NCBI GenBank assembly: GCA_024278725.1
Contig: JAJRSQ010000411.1
Span: 1 to 11,944, forward strand
Direction: 5' to 3'
Length of the DNA stretch: 11,944 nt
Source: Chloroflexota bacterium
Lineage (GTDB): Bacteria > Chloroflexota > Anaerolineae > 4572-78
Both the position numbers and the translations under genes were made by a program. This document shows, piece after piece, positions 1 to 7,398 of the stretch. The notes under the pieces were generated by a model, which was not told the DNA's origin, did not search any database, and saw nothing but the letters and a program-made list of their open reading frames with translations. Each line of letters starts with the position of its first letter. Position 1 is the first letter of the stretch.

Positions 1-786
1 TACCGCGCCCAGGAAGCAGACGCAATGGAGAAATGCCGCCGGAAAGCGGCGGAGTTGAACCTGCCGATGAAAGTGGTGCGGGCGGAATATTCGTACAACG
101 GCTCAAAGCTGCTGTTTCTGTTCACCGCCGAACAACGGGTGGACTTCCGGGAATTGGTACGCTATTTGGTGCGCGTGTTCCGCACACGGGTGGAGATGCG
201 GCAAATCGGCGCACGCGATGAGGCAAAAATCCTCGACGGGTACGGACGCTGCGGGCGGCAACTGTGCTGCGCCAGTTGGCTCACCGAATTTCACCCCGTA
301 TCCATCCGTATGGCAAAAAACCAGCAACTCCCCCTCGCCCCCACCGAAATTTCAGGCGTGTGCGGGCGGCTGTTGTGCTGTCTGGCATACGAAAATGACA
401 CCTACACCGAAGCGCGGAAATCGCTGCCGCGCACCGGCTCCCGCGTTATCCATGCGGAATACGGCAACGGCATCATCAAAGGGCTGAATATTCTGGGACG
501 GCAAGCCATCGTGAAGTTTGAGGGGGGCAAACGCATTGAGTTGCCCGTGGACGATTTGGCACCGGAAGGGCAAACGCCCCCCACGCCGAAGAAACCGGTC
601 GTTGAGGAAGCCTTGCCCGAATTTCAAATACCTTCGAAGCCGCTCAAAGTTACCACTGCAAAACGTGCTGCCGCAAAAGCCCCTGCCGCTACAAAAGAGG
701 CTCAAAAATCGGCGGAAAAAACGAAGCGCAAAAAACGTCGCCGACGGCGGCGAAAACCCCGCAACAAAGGGCAAAAATCGAACTGA
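1..786 (+). CDS. ricT: PSP1-domain protein, RicT/YaaT family (5' truncated by window edge)
   Basis: The reading frame is open from base 1, so the first Met at base 25 is probably internal and the gene starts upstream of the window. Counting from that Met, residues 1-130 match the C-terminal PSP1 domain. It carries two copies of a CGRxLCC cysteine motif (C76/C81/C82 and C113/C118/C119), the hallmark of RicT. In Bacillus, RicT acts with RicA and RicF in a Fe-S-carrying complex that affects RNase Y-dependent mRNA processing. Residues about 135-180 form a small SH3/KOW-like segment (RVIHAEYGNGIIKG, then VKFEGGKRIELP). The tail (about 185-253) is Pro/Ala-rich and ends in a run of Lys/Arg, which suggests RNA or ribosome contact. 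That last point is inference. Family assignment is firm; whether RicA and RicF partners exist here cannot be seen. Confidence 0.9.
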   Translation, partial: YRAQEADAMEKCRRKAAELNLPMKVVRAEYSYNGSKLLFLFTAEQRVDFRELVRYLVRVFRTRVEMRQIGARDEAKILDGYGRCGRQLCCASWLTEFHPVSIRMAKNQQLPLAPTEISGVCGRLLCCLAYENDTYTEARKSLPRTGSRVIHAEYGNGIIKGLNILGRQAIVKFEGGKRIELPVDDLAPEGQTPPTPKKPVVEEALPEFQIPSKPLKVTTAKRAAAKAPAATKEAQKSAEKTKRKKRRRRRRKPRNKGQKSN

Positions 787-797
787 TTTAAAATACA

Positions 798-867
798 ATA
801 GCCACGAAACACACGCCAACCAATTACCCAAGTGATGTTCAACTGTCCGGCTGTGTTTCGTGGCTAT
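798..867. repeat. Long inverted repeat between convergent genes, possible bidirectional terminator or dispersed repeat
   Basis: Bases 798-813 are a perfect 16-bp reverse complement of 852-867. After one bulged base (814), three more pairs form (815-817 with 849-851), leaving a loop of about 31 nt. A T-rich tract (CTTATTTTTAAG, 868-879) follows on the plus strand and TGTATTTTAAA follows on the minus strand. It lies between the stops of ricT (786) and spoVS (888), so it could end both transcripts. The loop is long for a Rho-independent terminator. The arm wording (TGTTTCGTGGCTAT) resembles intergenic repeats I recall from Chloroflexota-like genomes, which I could not check. Confidence 0.6.
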
Positions 868-887
868 CTTATTTTTAAGTCCGATTG

Positions 888-1148
888 TTAGCGCGGCTCC
901 ACCACAAAACGGAGGGCGGTGCGTTCTTGTCCATCAATTTCAACTTCCGTGAACGATGGAATGCACACCACATCAATGCCATCAAGCGTTAAATATCCCC
1001 GTGCGATGGCTGTCGCTTTGATAGCCTGATTCACCGCTCCCGCGCCAATTGCCTGAACTTCAGCGCGCCCATTTTCTCTGATAACGCCTGCAATTGCCCC
1101 AGCGACGGATGTTGAGCGTGATTTGGCTGACACTTTTATAACGTCCAT
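888..1148 (-). CDS. spoVS: Stage V sporulation protein S (SpoVS), Alba-like
   Basis: This 86-residue protein matches SpoVS over its full length: an N-terminal MDVIKVSAKSRSTSVAGAIA, then AIGAGAVNQAIKA and ARGYLTLDGIDV. SpoVS is a small Alba-related protein that probably binds nucleic acid. In Bacillus it is needed for stage V of sporulation and affects septation. Homologues are common in non-sporulating bacteria, including Chloroflexota and Deinococcus-Thermus. The start is supported by a strong Shine-Dalgarno (TAGGAGG) about 8 nt upstream of the ATG on the minus strand. It has its own promoter candidate (1247-1275), so it is likely transcribed independently of the sortase gene behind it. Identification is confident; its role in this organism is unknown. 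Confidence 0.95.
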   Translation of the reverse strand: MDVIKVSAKSRSTSVAGAIAGVIRENGRAEVQAIGAGAVNQAIKATAIARGYLTLDGIDVVCIPSFTEVEIDGQERTALRFVVEPR

Positions 1149-1246
1149 GAAGGTTGCCTCCTACAAGGTGAATGTTGCAGCTTTGCTTACTGCACGGTTG
1201 CTATGCTTTAGATTGGGTACAGGCAATTGAGATATTATTATTATAC

Positions 1247-1275
1247 ATTGTACCTCATAATTTTGCCAGAATCAA
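1247..1275 (-). promoter_or_regulatory. Sigma70-type promoter for spoVS
   Basis: On the minus strand, a -35 TTGATT (1275-1270) and a -10 TACAAT (1252-1247) are separated by 17 nt. A second possible -10, a perfect TATAAT, lies just downstream at 1245-1240. Start near 1240 would give a leader of about 90 nt. The 1149-1307 gap otherwise holds only AT-rich sequence. Confidence 0.5.
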
Positions 1276-1307
1276 ATGGTTTCTCAATTTTCCAACCAAC
1301 TATTATT

Positions 1308-2111
1308 TTAATTATCGAGCAAATGCCCAAACACCACCAACCGCTTGGTATATGCGGATAATGCCCCGTCATAGTCCTGACAGGTGATTAATGTGAGCCG
1401 CGCGTTGCGGGTGGGATACGCCACCTGCACATCGGTGGGGGCAACCGTCGCCAGCCCGTCAATTTGATACGAAAACGCTTCCGCGCCGCGATACACCGTC
1501 ACCACATCGCCGGGTTGCAAGCTACCCAGCCGGTAAAACGGACCCGCCCGCCCGTCGGGGGCGAGGGTGACGTGCCCCGCCAGCACGATGTTCCCCGTTT
1601 CGCCGGGGCTGACCGTCCCCTCCAAATGCCCCACCGATTGCTCAAGCGCGCTCACATCCCACGTTTCGCCCACAATGGGCGCGAGTTGCACCGGCACGTC
1701 CACCCCCAGCGTGGGGATGACGATGCGGGTGGCGGGAAATGCCGGCACCCCCGAACCGGCATACAAGCCCGGCGGCGCGGTGGGGCGCGGGGTGCTCGTC
1801 GGCGGGGGGAGGGGCGTGGCGGAAGCGGTGACGGTGGGGGTCGGCGGGACGGACGTTGGCGATGGCGGCACCGCGGTGGGCGTGTCGGGGGGCGAGGGGG
1901 TGTCCGTTGGCGTGCGGGTGGCGGTCGGCACGGCGGTGGCGGTCGGCGGCGGGGGTGGGGTAGCGGTGATGAAAGCTATCATCGCCCCGTTGTTTTCCGC
2001 CGTAAAAGAGGATTCGCTCGCCACGGCGCGCCCGCCGCAAGCGGTCAACATCATTCCGCCCAAAAAAATTATTGCCCATTGAAACAGGTGTGCCACTTTG
2101 ATGTTTTTCAT
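1308..2111 (-). CDS. Lipoprotein-anchored sortase (class D/E/F-like)
   Basis: A 267-residue exported sortase. Sortases are cysteine transpeptidases that cut a sorting signal and join surface proteins to the wall or to each other. The N-terminus has a basic n-region, a hydrophobic stretch and a lipobox LTAC (22-25) followed by GG, so Cys25 should be lipidated. Residues about 50-114 are an almost pure Thr/Pro/Ser/Ala spacer. The catalytic domain (about 125-267) has the sortase triad: His180 in LAGH, Cys244 in LTLITC and Arg257 in YTKRLVVFG. Most sortases are held by a transmembrane helix, so a lipid anchor is unusual. M1 is needed to supply the signal peptide, and the promoter suggests a leaderless mRNA. 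No LPxTG-like substrate is visible nearby. Subclass is uncertain. Confidence 0.88.
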   Translation of the reverse strand: MKNIKVAHLFQWAIIFLGGMMLTACGGRAVASESSFTAENNGAMIAFITATPPPPPTATAVPTATRTPTDTPSPPDTPTAVPPSPTSVPPTPTVTASATPLPPPTSTPRPTAPPGLYAGSGVPAFPATRIVIPTLGVDVPVQLAPIVGETWDVSALEQSVGHLEGTVSPGETGNIVLAGHVTLAPDGRAGPFYRLGSLQPGDVVTVYRGAEAFSYQIDGLATVAPTDVQVAYPTRNARLTLITCQDYDGALSAYTKRLVVFGHLLDN

Positions 2112-2126
2112 AACTCCAATTATACT
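2098..2126 (+). promoter_or_regulatory. Promoter for uvrC, overlapping the divergent sortase promoter
   Basis: A -35 TTGATG (2098-2103) and -10 TATACT (2121-2126) are 17 nt apart. The -35 lies inside the first codons of the sortase gene. The -10 shares four bases with the opposing -10, so polymerase should be unable to occupy both promoters at once. The predicted start near 2133 leaves a leader of about 22 nt with no Shine-Dalgarno. Confidence 0.55.
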
Positions 2127-2146
2127 CTAAAAAAACAATCTGTGAA
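2119..2146 (-). promoter_or_regulatory. Promoter for the sortase gene, predicting a leaderless transcript
   Basis: On the minus strand, -35 TTCACA (2146-2141) and a perfect -10 TATAAT (2124-2119) are 16 nt apart. Only 7 nt separate the -10 from the ATG at 2111, so transcription would begin at or next to the start codon. A GGAG lies 2 nt before the ATG, too close to work as a normal Shine-Dalgarno. Confidence 0.65.
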
Positions 2147-2154
2147 TTTTAAAA

Positions 2155-4023
2155 ATGATTCGACCGGACTTGCAGGATAAACTCAATAATATTCCCACCA
2201 AACCGGGCGTGTATCTGTACAAAAACGCGCAGGGAAAAATCATCTATGTCGGCAAAGCGGTGAATTTGCGCAATCGGGTGCGCTCATATTTTCACGCTTC
2301 GGCGCAGGAAAACGCCAAAACCCGCCATTTGGTGCGGGACATCGCCGAGATTGATTTTATTGTGGCGGGGTCGGAACTGGAAGCGCTGCTGCTGGAAAAT
2401 ACGCTCATCAAAAAGCACCAGCCCAAATACAATATCCGTCTGAAAGACGATAAACGCTACCCGTACATTAAAGTTCACTGGCAGGATGCGTTTCCGCGCG
2501 TGACCACCACCCGCCGTTTGCAGAACGACGGCGCACGCTATTTTGGACCCTACACGGCGGCGTGGGCGGCGTACAAAACGCTCGATTTGGTGCGGAAAAT
2601 TTACCCGTATCTGACCTGCACCCGCACCATTGACGGCAAGGATGACCGCGCGTGCCTGTATTACCACATTGAGCGCTGCGCCGCGCCGTGCATCGGGGTG
2701 GTAAATCGGGATGAATACCGGGCGATGATTGACGGGCTGTGCGATTTTCTGGGCGGAAATACCCGTCCGGTGGTCGAGCGGCTTTCGGCAGAGATGGATG
2801 CCGCCGCCGAGGCGCTGGATTTTGAAAAAGCCGCCGTGCTGCGCGACCAGATTCAAGCCATCCATCAAATTGTGGAACGGCAGAAGGTGGTCAGTTCCGA
2901 TATGGTGGACGAGGATGTGATTGCCTTCGCCCGCGATGACGGCAATGCCTGCGTGCAGGTCTTTTTCATTCGCGGCGGCAAGCTGATGGGGCGCGAATAT
3001 TTTCTGCTCGACGGGGCGGAGGATACCCACGATGACGAACTCATCACCTCGTTCATCAAACAATTTTATGACAGTGTGCAGGATATTCCCGCCCAAATTT
3101 TGCTGCCGGGCGAAATTGAAGAACGGCTCATCATCAAAAATTGGCTGCACGGCAAACGGGGCGCAACGGTCAATTTGAAAGTTCCCCGCCGCGGACAGAA
3201 AAAACAACTGGTGGATATGGCGGCAGAAAACGCCACTGAAACGCTGAAACATCTGAAGGCGCAGTGGGAGATGGATCAGGGCAAGCACACCCGCGCGCTG
3301 GCGGAATTGCGCGACCGGCTGCACCTGCCGCAAGACCCGGTGCGCATCGAATGTTACGACATCAGCACCCTGCAAGGGACGCATACCGTCGCCAGTATGG
3401 TGGTTTTTGCGAAGGGTGTCCCCCGCAAAAGCGATTACCGGCGATTTAAAATGAAGACGGTGGTCGGCAAGCCGGATGATTTCGCCTCAATGGCGGAAGT
3501 GCTGCGGCGGCGATTCAACCGGATGCGAGCGGCACAGCAGGGCGAACTTCAGCCGGACGCGCCGGGCAAAACCGATGAACCATCGTCGTGGGCGATACTG
3601 CCGAATCTCATCATCATTGACGGCGGCAAAGGGCAGTTGAACGCCGCGCTGAAAATTCTGGATGAGTTCGATTTGCGGGATGTGATTCCCGTCATCGGGC
3701 TGGCGAAACGCGAGGAAGAAGTTTTCATCCCCCACCGCAGCGAGCCGATTATTTTGCCCCGCCGCTCGCAGGGGTTGTATCTGATTCAGCGCATCCGCGA
3801 CGAGGCGCACCGCTTCGCCATCACCTACAATCGCACCCTGCGCCGGAAGGCGGGCGTGGCATCCCAACTCGACAACATCCCCGGTGTGGGACCGAAGCGG
3901 CGCAAAGCCCTGCTCAGGGCGTTTGGCTCGGTGAAGAATATCCGCGCCGCCAGCATCGAACATATTGCCGCCGTACCGGGCATTAATCGCACCCTGGCGG
4001 AGACCATCAAAGAATTGCTGTAA
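2155..4023 (+). CDS. uvrC: UvrABC system protein C (excinuclease subunit)
   Basis: UvrC makes the 3' and 5' incisions in nucleotide excision repair after UvrA/UvrB find damage. The domains appear in order. The GIY-YIG nuclease has GVY at 18-20, YVG at 31-33 and R39. A four-cysteine segment (C155, C167, C175, C179) has the spacing of the [4Fe-4S] site described in E. coli UvrC. The UVR motif that pairs with UvrB lies at about 210-236. The RNase H-like endonuclease has D402 (ECYDIS), D427, D489 (IIIDGGKGQ) and H552. The tandem helix-hairpin-helix is at about 572-622 (IPGVGPKRRKALL). At 622 residues it is slightly longer than usual, with a small insert near 463-480. All key residues are present. 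No recognisable SOS box was seen. Confidence 0.98.
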   Translation: MIRPDLQDKLNNIPTKPGVYLYKNAQGKIIYVGKAVNLRNRVRSYFHASAQENAKTRHLVRDIAEIDFIVAGSELEALLLENTLIKKHQPKYNIRLKDDKRYPYIKVHWQDAFPRVTTTRRLQNDGARYFGPYTAAWAAYKTLDLVRKIYPYLTCTRTIDGKDDRACLYYHIERCAAPCIGVVNRDEYRAMIDGLCDFLGGNTRPVVERLSAEMDAAAEALDFEKAAVLRDQIQAIHQIVERQKVVSSDMVDEDVIAFARDDGNACVQVFFIRGGKLMGREYFLLDGAEDTHDDELITSFIKQFYDSVQDIPAQILLPGEIEERLIIKNWLHGKRGATVNLKVPRRGQKKQLVDMAAENATETLKHLKAQWEMDQGKHTRALAELRDRLHLPQDPVRIECYDISTLQGTHTVASMVVFAKGVPRKSDYRRFKMKTVVGKPDDFASMAEVLRRRFNRMRAAQQGELQPDAPGKTDEPSSWAILPNLIIIDGGKGQLNAALKILDEFDLRDVIPVIGLAKREEEVFIPHRSEPIILPRRSQGLYLIQRIRDEAHRFAITYNRTLRRKAGVASQLDNIPGVGPKRRKALLRAFGSVKNIRAASIEHIAAVPGINRTLAETIKELL

Positions 4024-4041
4024 ATTTACATGACATAAGAA

Positions 4042-4070
4042 TTCACAAAATTCAAATTCCGTGATACAAT
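4042..4070 (+). promoter_or_regulatory. Extended -10 promoter for the cNBD-bPH2 gene
   Basis: A -35 TTCACA (4042-4047), a 17-nt spacer ending in the extended element TGa, and a -10 TACAAT (4065-4070) lie in the 77-nt gap after uvrC. A start near 4077 would give a leader of about 24 nt. The ribosome-binding site before the ATG at 4101 is weak. Confidence 0.65.
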
Positions 4071-4100
4071 ATTGGCAACAACTCTGAATCCGAGTGACGT

Positions 4101-6038
4101 ATGCCAAAAGAGACCACCACGCCTGAAGCGTTATCCAAATTGACATATCTGCTGGGTGAATCGCAATTGCTGCGGGAGATGGACGCGGACAAAGTCATCC
4201 AATTTGCCGGTCGCGCAACCATCTTCACCTATTTTAACGGCGAAAAAATCCTGAACCAGTGCGATATTGCCGACTGCTTTTATTTCATCATTCAGGGACA
4301 GGTGAAAATCAGCCGGGAAGAAAAACCCTGCGAACCGCCAAAAGTTGAAGAGGACGAATTCCCCGATGAGGTGACGGACAGCGAGGAATTTGCAGACGAC
4401 CCGATAGTGGACGAGTTCGGGGATGGTTTTTTCGACACCGTTGCCGAATTTCCGGAGGACGCGCCGCCGGAGGAAGATGTCCCGCATCCGGTCAGCATCA
4501 CGCCGGTGGAAACCGCCGCCGAAGAGACCCCGGCGGAACCGGAACCCACCGCGCCCAAAATCATCAACTATATGGGCGAAGGGGAATTTCTGGGCGAGTT
4601 GGCGTTGCGCCGCCAACGCCAGACGGAAGACAATACCCCTCAGGTGCGATATGCCACCGCAGAAGTCATTGTGGACAGCATTGTCGCCCGCTTCACGCAG
4701 GCGGATTTCGACTGGCTGCTGAAAACATACCCCAAAATTGAAGACGAATTTCAGGAAATTGAAAAGGGCTATAAAGAGCACCAGAAAATCACTTTTCCGG
4801 GCATCCAACCCGATGAAGTTGGGGTCATCAACGTCAACCGGCACGAGCTGTGGTTTTTCGCGCGGCTCGCGCCCGTTTTCGGGCTATTGCTGGTCGGGTT
4901 GGTGCTGTCGTTGCTCATCGGCGATATAACGCTGGGACGCACCATTCCGTTGAGCAATATTACTTTGTGGTCATTCAGCATCGCCAGTGTTTTGTGGGCA
5001 ATTTATGAATTTGTCGAATGGACAAACGACGATTTTATCATTTCATCGTGGCGGGTGATACATATTGAAAAGTATGTGTTGGGGGGCGGTTATCAGCGCG
5101 AAGTGCCGCTGGTGCAAGTCCTCAGCGTGGATGTGAACACCCCGAATTTCTTCACCCGCGCCCTGGGGTTCGATAATGTCAACATTCGCCCGGCGGGGGC
5201 GGCGGTGGTCGTATTCGATGGGGTGAAAAACGGGAATCGCATCAAAGATATTATTTTGCATGAGCAACAAAAAGCGAAGGAACGCTCGCAGGCGTTGGAT
5301 ATCGCCGCCATCAATGAAGCGGTGAAAAACCGAATCATCTCGCGGAAGGTGGCTATATCGCCGGTGGAAAGTCACCAATCGACGCCCGCAAAAAAAGGGT
5401 TTTCCTTCGATTTTCTGAAATGGCTCGATTTTTATGTGCCGCGCGTCTATCAGCGCAAGGAAGACGGTTCAATCATCTGGCGGCGGCATTTGCTGGTATG
5501 GGTGCGCGAAATATGGCAGCCCATGCTGTTCCTGCTGGCGGTGACATACGGAATAATTGCGGCAATGGTAGGAATTTTCCCCTTCACGGAAGCTATATCG
5601 CAAGCCGCCGTGGCGCTTGTGGCGCTGTGGTTTTTGGTTTTTGGCTGGTATTCCTTCAAATATGACAACTGGCGCAGAATCAGCTACGAAGTCACCAAAT
5701 CGAAAATTATCACGCGGAGTAATCCTGTGTTGCAGTTGCGCGGGGCGGATGTCAACGAAACCACCTTCGACAACGTGCAGAACATCAGTTATATCACCCC
5801 CAACTTCTGGTCTAAAATGTTCCGGTTGGGCGACGTGGAGATAAAAACCGCCTCGGTGGGCGATCCCTTCATCTTTAAAAACGTCTATTATCCCGAAATG
5901 GTGCAGCAAGACGTGACCAATTATTTGCAGAAATTTAAGGCGGAGAAGGAAAAGCAGCAGCGCGCCGCCGAAGAAGAACGGTTCACCAAGTGGCTCTCGG
6001 AGTATCACCAACTGAAAGACCAGCCGCCGACCGCATAA
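4101..6038 (+). CDS. Membrane protein: cyclic-nucleotide-binding domain fused to two TM/bPH2 modules
   Basis: I recognise the domains but not a named gene. Residues about 15-220 form a cNMP-binding (CRP-like) domain: beta strands to FYFIIQGQVKI (60-70), then the phosphate-binding cassette GEFLGELAL (161-169) with R183 in RYATAEV. Between these halves sits a strongly acidic insert (about 72-152). Two helix pairs follow, TM1/TM2 at about 253-273 and 286-306, and TM3/TM4 at about 475-495 and 499-517. Each pair is followed by a bPH2-like (YdbT/DUF304) domain, at about 307-390 and 522-610. The modules look duplicated: both contain a TPNF...LG(F)D-V-I pattern. The C-terminus (about 610-645) is charged and helical. 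Both bPH2 domains and the cNBD should face the cytosol. A nucleotide-sensing membrane scaffold is a guess; no catalytic motif is seen. Confidence 0.85.
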   Translation: MPKETTTPEALSKLTYLLGESQLLREMDADKVIQFAGRATIFTYFNGEKILNQCDIADCFYFIIQGQVKISREEKPCEPPKVEEDEFPDEVTDSEEFADDPIVDEFGDGFFDTVAEFPEDAPPEEDVPHPVSITPVETAAEETPAEPEPTAPKIINYMGEGEFLGELALRRQRQTEDNTPQVRYATAEVIVDSIVARFTQADFDWLLKTYPKIEDEFQEIEKGYKEHQKITFPGIQPDEVGVINVNRHELWFFARLAPVFGLLLVGLVLSLLIGDITLGRTIPLSNITLWSFSIASVLWAIYEFVEWTNDDFIISSWRVIHIEKYVLGGGYQREVPLVQVLSVDVNTPNFFTRALGFDNVNIRPAGAAVVVFDGVKNGNRIKDIILHEQQKAKERSQALDIAAINEAVKNRIISRKVAISPVESHQSTPAKKGFSFDFLKWLDFYVPRVYQRKEDGSIIWRRHLLVWVREIWQPMLFLLAVTYGIIAAMVGIFPFTEAISQAAVALVALWFLVFGWYSFKYDNWRRISYEVTKSKIITRSNPVLQLRGADVNETTFDNVQNISYITPNFWSKMFRLGDVEIKTASVGDPFIFKNVYYPEMVQQDVTNYLQKFKAEKEKQQRAAEEERFTKWLSEYHQLKDQPPTA

Positions 6039-6039
6039 A

Positions 6040-6073
6040 AAATCCCGCAGAGAGAAGTTTCTCTGCGGGATTT
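6040..6073. terminator. Bidirectional Rho-independent terminator
   Basis: A perfect 14-bp stem (6040-6053 with 6060-6073) encloses the loop GAAGTT. It is followed by TTTCTGTTTC on the plus strand and, reading the minus strand, by TTTTTTATGC. It sits in the 40-nt gap between the convergent stops at 6038 and 6079 and should end both transcripts. Confidence 0.9.
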
Positions 6074-6078
6074 CTGTT

Positions 6079-7398
6079 TCACATACCGAGCGTTTTGGCA
6101 ATCAGCCCGGCGAGTTGCGGCTCGCCCGCTTCTTCCAAATCGTAGGTCACGCGGACGCTCGGTTTGGTCAGCTTCAACAACCGACCGAGGTCAATGGGGG
6201 TGGCAATCACCACCAAATCGCAATCGGTGGCGTTGATGGTCTCTTCCAGTTCACGCATCTGCGCTTCCCCATAGCCCATCGCGGGCAAAACCGTGCCGGT
6301 GGTGGTATATTTTTCAAACGTCGCTTTGATGGAACCGATGGCGAACGGGCGCGGGTCAACCAATTCCGCCGCCCCGAATTTCTGCGCGGCAACCACACCC
6401 GCGCCATACGCCATTTCGCCGTGGGTCAGCGTGGGACCATCTTCCACAACCAGCACCCGCTGCCCGTTGATGATGTCCGGGTCTGCCACGGAAACGGGGG
6501 AATTCCCCATGATGACGGTGGCATCGGGGACGAGCGCTTTCACGTTTTTCAGCACTTCGGCAATGCCATCTTCCGAGGCGGTATCAACTTTGTTCACCAC
6601 CACCACATCCGCCATCCGGAGGTTGGCTTCGCCGGGGAAGTAGCGAATTTCATGCCCCGGACGGTGGGGGTCAACCACCACAATGTGCAAATCAGGTTTG
6701 AAGAAGGGCAAATCGTTGTTGCCGCCATCCCACAGCACCACATCCACCTCGGCTTCCGCGCGGCGCAAAATGCGCTCATAATCCACCCCGGCATAGACAA
6801 TTGTGCCGTTCACAATGTGCGGCTCGTATTCTTCCCGTTCTTCGATGGTGCATTCGTATTCGTCCATATCATCCACCGAGGCGAAACGCTGCACCGCCTG
6901 CACCACCAAATTGCCATACGGCATCGGATGCCGGACGGCGGCGACTTTTTTACCCATCCCCTTCAGAATGTCGGATACCGCGCGGGTGGTTTGGCTTTTG
7001 CCGCATCCGGTGCGCACGGCGCAAATCGAAATGACCGGCTTGCTGCTTTTGAGCATCGTTTCGCCGCGCCCCAGCAGGCGGAAATCGGCGCCGGCAGCCA
7101 TCACCTCCGCGCTTTTGCGCATCACATAATTATACGAAACGTCGGAATAGCTGAACACCACCTGTGTCACATTCAGCGACTTTATCAGGTCGGTCAATTC
7201 CGATTCGGGATGAATGGGGATACCGTTGGGATACAGCTCTCCCGCCAGCTCCGCCGGATATACCCGTCCGTCAATGTTCGGGATTTGAGTGGCGGTGAAT
7301 GCCACCACTTCATAATCGGGATTATTGCGGAAGACCGTGTTGAAGTTATGGAAATCGCGCCCGGCAGCGCCCATGATAATGACCCGTTCCTTTGCCAT
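6079..7398 (-). CDS. COG2403 GTPase, cyclic 2,3-diphosphoglycerate synthetase family
   Basis: A 439-residue cytosolic protein. The N-terminal Rossmann-like part opens with VIIMGAAGRDFHNFN (6-20), typical of this family. The G domain has a P-loop at 127-135 (AVRTGCGKS), a Walker B-like VLWDGGNND (221-229) and an NKVD motif (269-272). Methanogen members join the two phosphates of 2,3-diphosphoglycerate in an ATP-dependent reaction to make a thermoprotectant. The bacterial members are less well understood, so the substrate is open. The reading frame extends 29 codons further upstream, but the start at 7398 is chosen for its AAAGGAG about 8 nt before the ATG and for alignment of the family's N-terminus. 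It has a separate promoter from the amidase gene upstream, and ends at a shared terminator. Confidence 0.88.
   Translation of the reverse strand: MAKERVIIMGAAGRDFHNFNTVFRNNPDYEVVAFTATQIPNIDGRVYPAELAGELYPNGIPIHPESELTDLIKSLNVTQVVFSYSDVSYNYVMRKSAEVMAAGADFRLLGRGETMLKSSKPVISICAVRTGCGKSQTTRAVSDILKGMGKKVAAVRHPMPYGNLVVQAVQRFASVDDMDEYECTIEEREEYEPHIVNGTIVYAGVDYERILRRAEAEVDVVLWDGGNNDLPFFKPDLHIVVVDPHRPGHEIRYFPGEANLRMADVVVVNKVDTASEDGIAEVLKNVKALVPDATVIMGNSPVSVADPDIINGQRVLVVEDGPTLTHGEMAYGAGVVAAQKFGAAELVDPRPFAIGSIKATFEKYTTTGTVLPAMGYGEAQMRELEETINATDCDLVVIATPIDLGRLLKLTKPSVRVTYDLEEAGEPQLAGLIAKTLGM

Noticed and set aside
1464..2180. Long plus-strand open frame opposite the sortase
   Set aside because: Its product is a low-complexity Gly/Arg-rich string created by the antisense of the Thr/Pro linker. 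The minus-strand frame has an intact sortase domain.
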